Shown: positions 42,594 to 50,783 of the stretch, piece after piece
Layout of the letters: each line of letters begins with the position of its first letter
Numbering within the stretch: the first letter of the stretch is position 1
Assembly: GCA_964406155.1 (NCBI GenBank)
Contig: CAYOQR010000001.1
Coordinates: 1 to 64,000 of the forward strand
Direction of reading: 5' to 3'
DNA length: 64,000 bases
Source of the DNA: Dongia_B sp964406155
Lineage (GTDB): Bacteria; Pseudomonadota; Alphaproteobacteria; Dongiales; Dongiaceae
Made by a program: the position numbers and the translations under genes
Notes under the pieces: generated by a model
What the model was told of the DNA's origin: nothing
What the model saw: the letters and a program-made list of their open reading frames with translations, nothing else
Database searches by the model: none

Positions 42594-42890
42594 ATGTCCG
42601 AGCCCATCCACCTGACGAATTTGGAACAGCTCAGCATCGACAGCCTGCAAGCCGAGATCGGCCGCATGGCGGAACTGGTCTCCGGCATCGCCCGGGAGAC
42701 GGGGTTGCAGGCCGTGACCGCCACCTTGTCGCTGGCCGGCAACAGCGACCTCGCCACCCCGGACCGGGTACGCGATATCGCCCATGACCTGCTCAGCCGC
42801 GCCGAGATCATGGAAGCGGAAATCGGACGCTTCCTGAGCCTTGCCGAAAACGCCCCCCTGGCCGAGCCCAAGCTGCGCGGCACCAACTGA
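42594..42890 (+). CDS. Small helical protein of unknown function
   Basis: A 98-residue soluble protein, acidic and Leu/Ala-rich, predicted mostly helical (NLEQLSIDSLQAEIGRMAELV, VRDIAHDLLSRAEIMEAEIGRFL). I do not recognise a family. GGGGGT lies about 7 bases before the chosen ATG; the frame is open further upstream but without protein character. Codon use is like the neighbours, supporting a real gene. It stands alone, convergent with the TetR-family gene. Confidence 0.65.
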   Translation: MSEPIHLTNLEQLSIDSLQAEIGRMAELVSGIARETGLQAVTATLSLAGNSDLATPDRVRDIAHDLLSRAEIMEAEIGRFLSLAENAPLAEPKLRGTN

Positions 42891-42932
42891 CCGGCCGTTT
42901 CCCGGCCTGATCCTGTCATTACCGTAGCACGA

Positions 42933-43604
42933 TTATCGTCGCTCTCCGGCTGGCGTGAAATGCCGGGGAAAGATCATGGCGAGATGCGCCAGGGCCGTCC
43001 GCCGCGCCTCATCCGCCGAGAGCGGCAATATCCCCCGCGTCAGATCCATCCATAGTCCCATATGGCAGGTATCGATGGCGCGCGCCGCGAGCCGCGCATC
43101 GATCTCGGGATAAGCCTCCGCCGTCAGTCGGGCGCAGAGCTGTTCCAGCAATTGCCGGTATTCCGCATGGTTCTCGCGGCAGCAATCGGCATAGTCCGTT
43201 TGATGCTGTGCCTCGGTCCAGAAGGCCTGCCAGGCATTGAGGGTGCGGCTGGAACAGATATGCGCCGTAAAATCCGCTTCCACCAAAGCGCGAAGCTGTT
43301 CCGCCGGTGCGGTACCCGCCGCCGCGACGGCATCCCGCCAGTTGTCGCGATACTCCGTCGCCAGATGCCGCAATGTCGCCAGCAGCAATCCTTCCTTGCT
43401 CTCGAAATGGATGAAGACCATCGCGGTCGAGAGATCGGCGCGCCGGGCGATATCGGCAATGGTCAGCCCGGCATAACCGGCCTGCCCCAGAGCCTCGACG
43501 GTGGCCGCGATCAATTGCCGGCGCCGCGTCTCCGCCGGGGCATGACGCCGGCCGGCTTTCGCCGTTGCCTCCGGTCGGATTTTCGGCGCCGTCGCTGTGG
43601 TCAC
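42933..43604 (-). CDS. TetR/BetI-type transcriptional repressor
   Basis: A 223-residue regulator. The TetR helix-turn-helix is clear: TRRRQLIAATVEALGQAGYAGLTIADIARRADLSTAMVFIHFESKEGLLLATLRHL. The C-terminal domain (WQAFWTEAQHQTDYADCCRENHAEYRQLL, CHMGLWMDLTRG) resembles BetI, the choline-responsive repressor. It is divergent from a GMC oxidoreductase and shares an AT-rich region with a near-perfect palindrome. It is a likely local repressor of that gene, but betaine-aldehyde dehydrogenase is absent, so choline as ligand is uncertain. Confidence 0.88.
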   Translation of the reverse strand: MTTATAPKIRPEATAKAGRRHAPAETRRRQLIAATVEALGQAGYAGLTIADIARRADLSTAMVFIHFESKEGLLLATLRHLATEYRDNWRDAVAAAGTAPAEQLRALVEADFTAHICSSRTLNAWQAFWTEAQHQTDYADCCRENHAEYRQLLEQLCARLTAEAYPEIDARLAARAIDTCHMGLWMDLTRGILPLSADEARRTALAHLAMIFPRHFTPAGERR

Positions 43605-43674
43605 CCGTTTCTCCTTCTGCGACTCTGCTGGCCTAAAGATTTCATGAATTTTCTCTTTTTTACAATATATTATA

Positions 43675-43700
43675 AAAATAACTAATCAATTAATTATTTT
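43675..43700. promoter_or_regulatory. Candidate TetR operator
   Basis: A 26-bp palindrome, AAAATAACTAAT-CA-ATTAATTATTTT in parts, with one mismatched pair. It lies in an AT-rich spacer between the divergent TetR and GMC genes, about 70 bases from each start, where a repressor would act. Confidence 0.55.
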
Positions 43701-43771
43701 ATAGACAATCCAAATACATGTCCATTAGGCTTTGGCTGAAGATGAACGGGCCCGAAGCGGGAGGACGTGCG

Positions 43772-45271
43772 ATGAAGGTCGTTGTGATCGGCGGCGGAAC
43801 GGGTGGCTGCGCCTTTGCCGGAACCCTGGCGGCGCGGAGCCGGCATGAGGTCGTATTGGTCGAGGCCGGACCGGATTACGGCCCCCACTCCACGACTGCC
43901 TGGCCGGCGGAACTACTGGATTCCCGAGGCATCCCCACCACCCATGACTGGGGCCTGGTCAATGAGGATGCCGGCTCGTCCCGCCGCTATGCCCTGGAAC
44001 GGGCCCGTGTGATCGGCGGCTGCTCGTCGCATAACGGCTGCAGCGCGGTGCGCGGCCTGCGCAGCGACTATGCCGGCTGGGCGCGGAGCCTCGGTGATTT
44101 CTGGTCGCCGGATGCCCTGCTCGAGGATTTCCAGGCGATCGACCGGGCGCTCAACGTCCGCACCTACGCCTCCGGCGAGATCACGCCTTTCCAGGACGAT
44201 GTCTATGCCGCCGCACTTGCCACCGGCTTCCCCGCCTCACGCGACATCAACGACCTGGACGAAGGTGTCGCCGCGTCGATCTGCCCGGTCAACAAACGCG
44301 GCGACACCCGCTGGAACGCGGCCTTCGCCTTCATCGATCCGGTTCGCGGCCAAGGCAATTTCTCGATCGTCGACCGCTGCGAGGTGCTGGACCTGCTGAT
44401 GAGCGGCAATCGCGTGACCGGCCTCCGCGGCCGGCGCGACGGCCGCCTGATCGAGATCGAAGCCGATCTCATCGTGCTGGCTGGTGGCGCCTATGGTTCG
44501 CCCATCCTGCTGCAGCGCGCCGGTATCGGTGACGCCGCCACGCTCGCGGCGGCGGAGATTCCTGTGCGGCATCATCTGCCCGGCGTCGGCCGCAACCTGC
44601 AGGATCATCCTTGCGCCGTGCTGGATTACCGGGCCCATCCCGATCTGATCGCGCGCATGATGGCCCATGAGCGGGCCGCTACGGCTTTCGAGGAAGGCAT
44701 CATCGTCAAAGCCCGCTCTTCACGGGCAACCTCACCGGTCGATCTTCATATCTTTTCCTGTGGCGGCCGCACGGGAGATGACCGCCAGTGGTTCTGGCAG
44801 CTCTGGGTCGGCCTGATGACGGAACAATCGCGCGGCTGCATTCTGCCTGAGCGGCGAGACGACGCGCTGCATTTCACGATCCAGCATCGGCATTTCAGCG
44901 ATCCCGCCGGCCATGACATGGCGGTGATCTGCGAGGGAATCGAAATCGCTCGGCGGATCGCCGCCCAGGAGCCGCTCGCCGCCATGCTGGCATCGGAAAC
45001 CGCGCCCGGCGCCGATCTCGATGCATCCGCCCTGCCCGACTGGATCCGGCAGTCTTATCTGCACTACTGGCATCCGGCCGGGAGCTGCGCCATGGGCACC
45101 GATCCCAACCAAGGCGCCGTCACCGACGCCTATGGCCGGGTTCACGGCCTCAAGGGGTTGATGATCGCCGATGCCTCGATCATGCCGGTCATTCCGGCCG
45201 CCAATACCAACCTGCCGACCGCCATGCTGGCGCATCGCCTGGCGCGGCATGTCGATCAGATGAATGGTTGA
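43772..45271 (+). CDS. GMC-family FAD oxidoreductase (choline dehydrogenase-like)
   Basis: About 499 residues. The FAD-binding opening is VVVIGGGTGGCAFAGTLAA, followed by GGCSSHNGCSAVRG (GMC signature 1), LAGGAYGSPILLQRAGIG (signature 2), GRNLQDHP, and the catalytic His/Asn region YHYWHPAGSCAMG-like and PAANTNLPTAMLAHRLA at the end. GMC enzymes oxidise alcohols such as choline or other small alcohols; substrate here is unknown. ATG 43772 has GGGAGGA about 8 bases upstream. It diverges from the TetR/BetI gene and is probably controlled by it. Confidence 0.88.
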   Translation: MKVVVIGGGTGGCAFAGTLAARSRHEVVLVEAGPDYGPHSTTAWPAELLDSRGIPTTHDWGLVNEDAGSSRRYALERARVIGGCSSHNGCSAVRGLRSDYAGWARSLGDFWSPDALLEDFQAIDRALNVRTYASGEITPFQDDVYAAALATGFPASRDINDLDEGVAASICPVNKRGDTRWNAAFAFIDPVRGQGNFSIVDRCEVLDLLMSGNRVTGLRGRRDGRLIEIEADLIVLAGGAYGSPILLQRAGIGDAATLAAAEIPVRHHLPGVGRNLQDHPCAVLDYRAHPDLIARMMAHERAATAFEEGIIVKARSSRATSPVDLHIFSCGGRTGDDRQWFWQLWVGLMTEQSRGCILPERRDDALHFTIQHRHFSDPAGHDMAVICEGIEIARRIAAQEPLAAMLASETAPGADLDASALPDWIRQSYLHYWHPAGSCAMGTDPNQGAVTDAYGRVHGLKGLMIADASIMPVIPAANTNLPTAMLAHRLARHVDQMNG

Positions 45272-45287
45272 CGGGCCGGGCCGGCGC

Positions 45288-45638
45288 TCATGACTGGCAG
45301 GGATAAAGTTGGGACAGGGCTTCCCGGGCCAGCACGTCGGTATCTTCGTCCTGCCGCTCCGGATGGCGCCGGAACCAGTCGATAACCGCCTCGGTATCCT
45401 GTTTGTCCTCGAGGCTATGCGGCGAACAGGCCCGATGATCGCCATAAGATCGTCCCCCTTGCATCGCCCGGCGGACGGAATCGATCATCGAATCGCAAAC
45501 CTCGCGGGCCGAGCCGGTCCGCAGCAGGCAATCCTTCGCCGAGCCGGTGTAACCGATCACCTCGCCCGCCGTCGCTTTCCCGGCAGAACTCGCCAATCCG
45601 ACGATCATGGCAAGACAAATGAACAAGACGTATCGCAT
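45288..45638 (-). CDS. Rap1a/Tai-like small secreted protein
   Basis: About 116 residues. A signal peptide (MRYVLFICLAMIVGLASSAGKATA) is followed by a small domain with five Cys. The pattern C...VCDSMIDSVRRAM..., ACSP, then AVIDWFRRHPERQ, AREALSQLYPC resembles the Rap1a/Tai domain. The founding members are periplasmic immunity proteins against type VI amidase effectors, but many orphan homologues exist. No effector or secretion gene is nearby. A TTG start at 45653 is an alternative. It is convergent with the GMC gene. Confidence 0.75.
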   Translation of the reverse strand: MRYVLFICLAMIVGLASSAGKATAGEVIGYTGSAKDCLLRTGSAREVCDSMIDSVRRAMQGGRSYGDHRACSPHSLEDKQDTEAVIDWFRRHPERQDEDTDVLAREALSQLYPCQS

Positions 45639-45790
45639 GTCGCGCGCTCGCAAACTTCAACCACGCCGAGTTTTCGTTCTACACGTTTCATCCGTCGTCG
45701 GCCAGCCGGTCCGGTGCCGCCGCTCATCACATGACGCTGATTGACAGCATACCGGCAAGTAAATTGACGGGATGCCGCGAAATCGGATCG

Positions 45791-46672
45791 TCACACGTCT
45801 TCTTGCCCGGCTACCAAGTCGATCCAGGCCCGCGCCGCCGGCGACAATATGCTGCCGGCCCGCCAGATCAGGCTGAGCCGCCAGCGCAGATCGGCCTCAT
45901 CCAGCAAGACCGTCCGCAACGGCGGTTCGACCTGATGCTCGGCAACCAGACGCGGCAGCAGCGCAATGCCGAGGCCAGCCGTGACCAGTGCGATGATGAA
46001 TTCCGGCTGAGCGCTATGAGCCGCCTCCCGGGGCAGGAAACCCCGTTCCTGACAGGCATTGCGGATCATCTCGTTCAAGGCGAAACCCGCCTCGAACATC
46101 AGGAAATTCTCCTCGGCAAGCGCCGCGAGCTTCAGCTTCTTACGTCCCGCCAAGGCATGACCGGGCGGCAGGACGACGACCAGCGGCTCATCCCGCACCG
46201 GTTGCGTCGCGAAGACATCGTCGATCGGCGCCAAGGCTGCCCCGAGTTCAAGCTCGCCCGACAGCACCGCCTGTTTCAAGCGATTGCTCCCCTGCTCCGC
46301 CAGATCGATGTCGATGTCGGGATAGAGCATGCGATAGCGTGCCACCAATGGCGCGAACAGGATGCTGCTGCCCAACTGCGGCAATCCGAGACGAAGACGC
46401 CCACGCCGCAAGCCGCGCAATTCGGCGAGCTCCGAGATCAGGCTGTCCCGTTCGGCCAGCATAGCGATGGCCCGCCGATAGACCAGTTCTCCCATCGCCG
46501 TCACTTGCACCCGATGCCCCAGGCGTTGCAGGACCGGTCCGCCCAATTCCTCTTCCAATTGCCTGACCGCCTTGCTGATGGTCGGCTGCGTGGCGTGAAT
46601 GGCCGTTGCCGCGGCCGAGAAACCGCCCTGCCGGACCACCTCCACAAAAGCGCGCAAAACCCGCAAATCCAT
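45791..46672 (-). CDS. LysR-family regulator divergent from cidAB
   Basis: A 293-residue LysR protein. The winged helix is MDLRVLRAFVEVVRQGGFSAAATAIHATQPTISKAVRQLEEELGGPVLQR, with the effector domain following (RLRLGLPQLGSSILF to the end). It diverges from the CidA/CidB pair, the same arrangement as CidR, which senses acetate-related metabolism in Gram-positives. A palindrome of LysR style lies 13 bases from its start. Autoregulation and control of cidAB are inferred from this layout. Confidence 0.9.
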   Translation of the reverse strand: MDLRVLRAFVEVVRQGGFSAAATAIHATQPTISKAVRQLEEELGGPVLQRLGHRVQVTAMGELVYRRAIAMLAERDSLISELAELRGLRRGRLRLGLPQLGSSILFAPLVARYRMLYPDIDIDLAEQGSNRLKQAVLSGELELGAALAPIDDVFATQPVRDEPLVVVLPPGHALAGRKKLKLAALAEENFLMFEAGFALNEMIRNACQERGFLPREAAHSAQPEFIIALVTAGLGIALLPRLVAEHQVEPPLRTVLLDEADLRWRLSLIWRAGSILSPAARAWIDLVAGQEDV

Positions 46673-46685
46673 CTATGCCTACTTG

Positions 46686-46700
46686 GAATTAATTTAATTC
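46686..46700. promoter_or_regulatory. LysR-type operator candidate (cidAB region)
   Basis: GAATTAA-T-TTAATTC is a perfect 7-bp inverted repeat with one central base, in an AT-rich region just upstream of the LysR start and about 120 bases before cidA. It fits a LysR recognition site, including a T-N11-A frame. Confidence 0.55.
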
Positions 46701-46818
46701 AGACAATTCATTTTTATTATATCCGGAAAATCCCTAATTTGAAGCATCAAGAGAGCAGCCGCCGTCTTTCATCCCCGCTGCTTTCATTCCCGCTGCCCGG
46801 ACTATCGTCGGATAAATC

Positions 46819-47241
46819 ATGGACCACGCTAGAGCCAGCCTCGCCGCTGCCATGCACCATATCGCGCCGTCCCGCGGCTGGCCGCAGATCGGCCTGCTGA
46901 TCGCGATCTGGTGGTGCAGCGATCGCCTGGCTCATTTGGCCGGCCTGCCGATCCCCGGCGGCGCCCTTGGCATGATCCTGTTGCTGGGCGCCCTGATGAG
47001 CGGCATCGTCCGGCCCGCCTGGCTGCAACAGGGCTCCGACAGCCTGCTCAATCACCTTCTGCTGTTCTTCATTCCGGCAATGATGGCGCCGCTCGACCAT
47101 CGCGAGCTGCTGGGCATCACCGGCCTGAAAATGTTGAGTGTCATTCTTGTCGGCACGATCGTGGTCATGATGACGACCGCAATGACCGTGGAATTCTATT
47201 ACCGCCGGAGAGTGCGCCATGACGCCACCCTTGCTGAATAA
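46819..47241 (+). CDS. cidA: CidA/LrgA family membrane protein
   Basis: A 140-residue protein with four hydrophobic helices and the family traits AGLPIPGGALGMILLLGAL and LLFFIPAMMAPL. CidA/LrgA are holin-like and, with CidB/LrgB, have been tied to murein hydrolase export and more recently to pyruvate or other small-acid transport. The start at 46819 has a weak ribosome-binding site. It overlaps cidB by 23 bases, implying translational coupling. Confidence 0.88.
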   Translation: MDHARASLAAAMHHIAPSRGWPQIGLLIAIWWCSDRLAHLAGLPIPGGALGMILLLGALMSGIVRPAWLQQGSDSLLNHLLLFFIPAMMAPLDHRELLGITGLKMLSVILVGTIVVMMTTAMTVEFYYRRRVRHDATLAE

Positions 47242-47920
47242 TTTCGCGCCGGTTTTCTGGGCCGCGATCACCCTCGCCGCCTATGGCCTGGCGCGCGTGA
47301 TCTATACTTGGCACCGGCGCTGGTGGTCCTCGCCGCTGCTCCTCGCTTGGCTCGCCTGCTTGATCCCGGCCTTCGCGCTGCATGCCAGCTATGGCGATTA
47401 TCTGCGGGGAACCAATTGGCTCCTTGTGCTGCTTGGCCCGGCGACGGTCGCTTTCGCCTTGCCGATCTATCAACAGCGCGTCTTCATTCGCCGCCATTGG
47501 CCGGTCCTTGCGGTCGGCGTCATCGCCGGCAGCAGCATGGCCATCCTGAGTTCTTGGCTGCTGGCCAAATCGATCAATCTCGCACCCGATCTGGGGCGAA
47601 GCCTGGTGCCGCATTCCATCACCACGCCTTTCGCCATGACCGTATCCGCCGGCCTTGGCGGCATTCCTCAACTGACCGCCGTCAGCACGGCGATCACCGG
47701 TCTCATCGGCGCGGTGATCGGCGACATCTTGCTGAAGTACCTGCCGCTGCGTTCCACCTTTGCCCGAGGCGCCCTGTTCGGCATGGGCGCCCATGGCGTC
47801 GGTGTCGCCAAGGCCTATGAACTCGGCCGCGAAGAGGGATCGATTGCCGGATTGGTGATGATCCTGGCCGGCCTCGGCAATGTTGCCGCCACCCCGCTGG
47901 TCGCCGGCCTGCTCGCCTGA
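47219..47920 (+). CDS. cidB: CidB/LrgB family membrane protein
   Basis: A 233-residue multi-pass membrane protein. It contains SLVPHSITTPFAMTVSAGLGGIPQLTAV and ALFGMGAHGVGVAKAYELGREEGSIAGLVMILAGL, both typical of LrgB. It partners with CidA, encoded just upstream and overlapping. A short hairpin follows its stop codon. The pair is probably under the divergent LysR protein. Confidence 0.92.
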   Translation: MTPPLLNNFAPVFWAAITLAAYGLARVIYTWHRRWWSSPLLLAWLACLIPAFALHASYGDYLRGTNWLLVLLGPATVAFALPIYQQRVFIRRHWPVLAVGVIAGSSMAILSSWLLAKSINLAPDLGRSLVPHSITTPFAMTVSAGLGGIPQLTAVSTAITGLIGAVIGDILLKYLPLRSTFARGALFGMGAHGVGVAKAYELGREEGSIAGLVMILAGLGNVAATPLVAGLLA

Positions 47921-47937
47921 GCCTCTCCCTTAGAGGC
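47921..47937 (+). terminator. Weak hairpin after cidB
   Basis: GCCTCT (47921-47926) pairs with AGAGGC (47932-47937) directly after the stop. The stem is short and no T-run follows, so termination is uncertain. Confidence 0.3.
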
Positions 47938-47977
47938 AGATTAGCGCGTCCGTATCATCAACGCGAGGCTTCGGCTT

Positions 47978-48751
47978 CTAGAAATGGGCGAGGTAGCCGC
48001 CATCCACGGCAATGATCTGGCCGGTCACGTAACTGGCGGCATCGGAAGCAAGGAAGATCGCCGCACCGGCGATCTCCGACGGTGTCCCCCAGCGCCCAAG
48101 TGACGTGCGTTTCATGAGCCAGTCACCAATGGCGGGATCGGCAACCATTTCGGCATTGGCCTCCGTGGCAAAAAAGCCAGGCGCAATCGCGTTGACGGTG
48201 ACGCCACCGGGCCCGAGTTCCGCAGCCAACGCCCGCGTCAATCCCGCCAGCCCACCTTTCGCGGCGGTATAAACCGCATCGCCCGATCTGGCGATGGGGC
48301 CCGCGATCGACGTGATGTTGATGATCCGGCCATGACCCGCCGGCAGCATCAGCCGCGCGGCGGATCGCGCGAGATGAAGGGGTGCGATGAGATCCACTTC
48401 CAGCAAGGCCCGCATCTCCGCCAGGGTGAAACTGAAGAGATCCGCCCGGGCCCGTTGACCGACATTGTTCACCAGAATATCCAGCCGCCCGAACTGCTCG
48501 CCGAGCGCGACAATCCGCCGGTCAACTTCCTCCGTCTCGGTAATATCGAAAGCGGCGATGCTGGCCTGACCGCCCGCCTTTTCGATCGACCTCGCCGCCG
48601 CTTCCAGTGGTGCAACTCGCCGTCCGTTCAAGACGACCTTTGCACCGGCCTTCGCCAGTCCCGTGGCGATTGCCAAGCCGAGCCCCTGCCCCGCTCCCGT
48701 CACCAAAGCCACCTTATCGGAAAGATCGAAGAAACCGATTGCCGTCGTCAT
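47978..48751 (-). CDS. Short-chain dehydrogenase/reductase
   Basis: A 257-residue classical SDR. The NAD(P) loop is VTGAGQGLGLAIA, followed by NNVG, catalytic Ser in ITSIAG and Tyr/Lys in YTAAKGG, then APGFFATEAN. It resembles gluconate 5-dehydrogenase and 3-oxoacyl-ACP reductase types; substrate cannot be assigned. Just upstream a 14-base sequence covering the start codon is repeated at a 16-base interval. It is convergent with cidB and not obviously in an operon. Confidence 0.87.
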   Translation of the reverse strand: MTTAIGFFDLSDKVALVTGAGQGLGLAIATGLAKAGAKVVLNGRRVAPLEAAARSIEKAGGQASIAAFDITETEEVDRRIVALGEQFGRLDILVNNVGQRARADLFSFTLAEMRALLEVDLIAPLHLARSAARLMLPAGHGRIINITSIAGPIARSGDAVYTAAKGGLAGLTRALAAELGPGGVTVNAIAPGFFATEANAEMVADPAIGDWLMKRTSLGRWGTPSEIAGAAIFLASDAASYVTGQIIAVDGGYLAHF

Positions 48752-49041
48752 CGTTTGCCATCGTCATCGTTTGCCGCTGCCATCGGGCCATTCGTTGTTG
48801 TTGTCTAGGCGACCAGTCCGCCATTCCCAACAAGCAGGATAAGAAGCCTTCCATCGACTGCATCTACGATATTCATTCCCATGAGCACGAGAACAATATG
48901 AAAGAGTTACAGATCTGTCATGTAACTCGCCGTTCCGTTTAACAGCCCGTTAAGAGCGTCTCGATAAGGTGAGGCTGAATGCATTTGTATGCAGTCGTCA
49001 TCCGCATTCAGCCATATCCCACCGAGGAGCCATAACAAAAG

Positions 49042-50712
49042 ATGCGCATCGCAACGATTACCAAAGTATCGCTCGGAGCAACGGTCATTCTCTCCGTTCT
49101 CACCGGTCTTTGCATATGGCAGGAGAACGTGCATATCGATGCGGAGCGAACCGCACTCAGGCGGCAGGCCGAGTTCAAACAGATCGGCTTCGACCTTTCC
49201 AACGCTTCCGATTATCTGACCGAACAGGCCCGCCGTTACACCATCGCTGGCGAAAAAGTGTACTACGATAATTACTGGCGCGAAGTGAAGGAAACCAAAA
49301 GCCGAGACAAGGCCGTTACGCGGCTGCAGGAACTGGGCGCGCCCGCGGACGAGCTTAGCTTGATTGATGAAGCCAAGAACAATTCCGACACGTTGATCAA
49401 GACCGAGGAAGCCGCCATGCAGGCCGTGGCGGACGGCAAGCTCGATCAGGCACGCACATTGATGTTCGGGGCCGATTACGATGCCGCCAAGGCCAAGATC
49501 ACGGGCCTGACTACGGCATTTCAGAACAAGATGAACAGTCGTGCCGCCGCCGAAGTCGATGATGCGCGCAGCGGCGCACATATGATGATGATCCTTGTCA
49601 ATATTATGCTGGCGCTGACCGCCTTGAGCTTCATCGCCATGCTGTATTTCGTCTTCAACCGCCGCACCGTGAAGCCGATCGTCGAGATGCAGGGTGTGGT
49701 TTCACGCTTGGCCGATGGCGATTACACACTCGACGTACCGCATCGCCAGCGCCAGGACGAGATCGGCGACATGGCACGCGCCGTCGTGGTCTTCCGGGAG
49801 AACGGCCTGGCCAATCAGCGGATGCAGGCTGAGCGCACCCAGGCGCAGGCCGAACGCGAACAGCGCCAGCAGCATGTCGAAAATCTCATCCGCGGCTTCG
49901 ACAAAAAAATCTCCAGCGTGCTCGACCAACTGGCGGGTGCCGCGACGGAAATGCAGGCCACTGCCCGCTCCATGTCGGCGATCGCCGAAAAGACCGCTCA
50001 GCGCGCACAGATCGTCTCTGCCGCAACGACGGAAGCCTCGGCCAATGTGCAGACCGTCGCCGCCGCCGGCGAAGAACTCACGTCCTCGATCCATGAAATC
50101 AGCCGGCAGGTCGCGCAATCCAGCGATATCACCAGCCGCGCCGTCGTCACCGCCGGCAATACCGACAATCAGGTCCAAGGCCTGGTAAAGGCGGTGGACC
50201 GCATCGGCGATGTCGCGCGATTGATCAACGATATCGCCGGCCAGACCAATCTGCTGGCGCTCAACGCCACGATCGAGGCGGCCCGTGCCGGTGAAGCCGG
50301 CAAAGGCTTTGCCGTGGTTGCCTCGGAAGTGAAGAACCTCGCCACTCAGACGGCAAAAGCGACCGAGGAAATCACGGGCCAGATCCAGGCGATCCAGAGC
50401 GCCACGCGGGATTCCGTCACCTCGATCCAGGAGATCACCACAACGATCCATCAGATCAGCGAGATCGCCGCGACCATCGCCGCCGCCGTCGAGGAACAGG
50501 GAGCCGCCACCCAGGAAATCGCTCGCAACGTCCAACAGGCCGCGACCGGTACCCAGGAAGTCGCCACCAATGTCGTCGGTGTCAATGATGCCGCCGGTGA
50601 GACCGGTGGCGCCGCCTCCCAGGTTCTGACCGCCGCTGGCGCCTTGGCCCGCCAGGCCGATGCCCTGCGGGTCGATGTCCAAGCTTTCCTCCAGGAGATC
50701 CGGGCCGCTTGA
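49042..50712 (+). CDS. Methyl-accepting chemotaxis protein
   Basis: A 556-residue chemoreceptor. Membrane helices lie at about 8-28 and 183-206 with a periplasmic helical sensor of roughly 155 residues between them. A HAMP domain (RRTVKPIVEMQGVVSRLADGDY) follows, then a long signalling coiled coil. The hairpin tip DIAGQTNLLALNATIEAARAGEAGKGFAVVASEVKNLA, where CheA and CheW bind, is intact. The ligand is unknown. GAGGAG lies about 12 bases upstream of the ATG. It is a single gene, and a strong terminator follows. Confidence 0.95.
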   Translation: MRIATITKVSLGATVILSVLTGLCIWQENVHIDAERTALRRQAEFKQIGFDLSNASDYLTEQARRYTIAGEKVYYDNYWREVKETKSRDKAVTRLQELGAPADELSLIDEAKNNSDTLIKTEEAAMQAVADGKLDQARTLMFGADYDAAKAKITGLTTAFQNKMNSRAAAEVDDARSGAHMMMILVNIMLALTALSFIAMLYFVFNRRTVKPIVEMQGVVSRLADGDYTLDVPHRQRQDEIGDMARAVVVFRENGLANQRMQAERTQAQAEREQRQQHVENLIRGFDKKISSVLDQLAGAATEMQATARSMSAIAEKTAQRAQIVSAATTEASANVQTVAAAGEELTSSIHEISRQVAQSSDITSRAVVTAGNTDNQVQGLVKAVDRIGDVARLINDIAGQTNLLALNATIEAARAGEAGKGFAVVASEVKNLATQTAKATEEITGQIQAIQSATRDSVTSIQEITTTIHQISEIAATIAAAVEEQGAATQEIARNVQQAATGTQEVATNVVGVNDAAGETGGAASQVLTAAGALARQADALRVDVQAFLQEIRAA

Positions 50713-50738
50713 ACCGCCCCGGATAATGTGCGCCTGCA

Positions 50739-50768
50739 AGCCCGCTCCTCGGAGCGGGCTCTTTTTTT
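50739..50768 (+). terminator. Chemoreceptor terminator
   Basis: AGCCCGCTCC (50739-50748) pairs with GGAGCGGGCT (50751-50760), followed by C and eight T. A textbook intrinsic terminator between the chemoreceptor and the convergent copper operon. Confidence 0.95.
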
Positions 50769-50783
50769 GCGCGAAGCTTATCT

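Noticed and set aside
43772..45271. Choline dehydrogenase betA
   Set aside because: GMC family is clear and the neighbour is BetI-like, but no betaine-aldehyde dehydrogenase or choline transporter is present, so a specific name is not justified.
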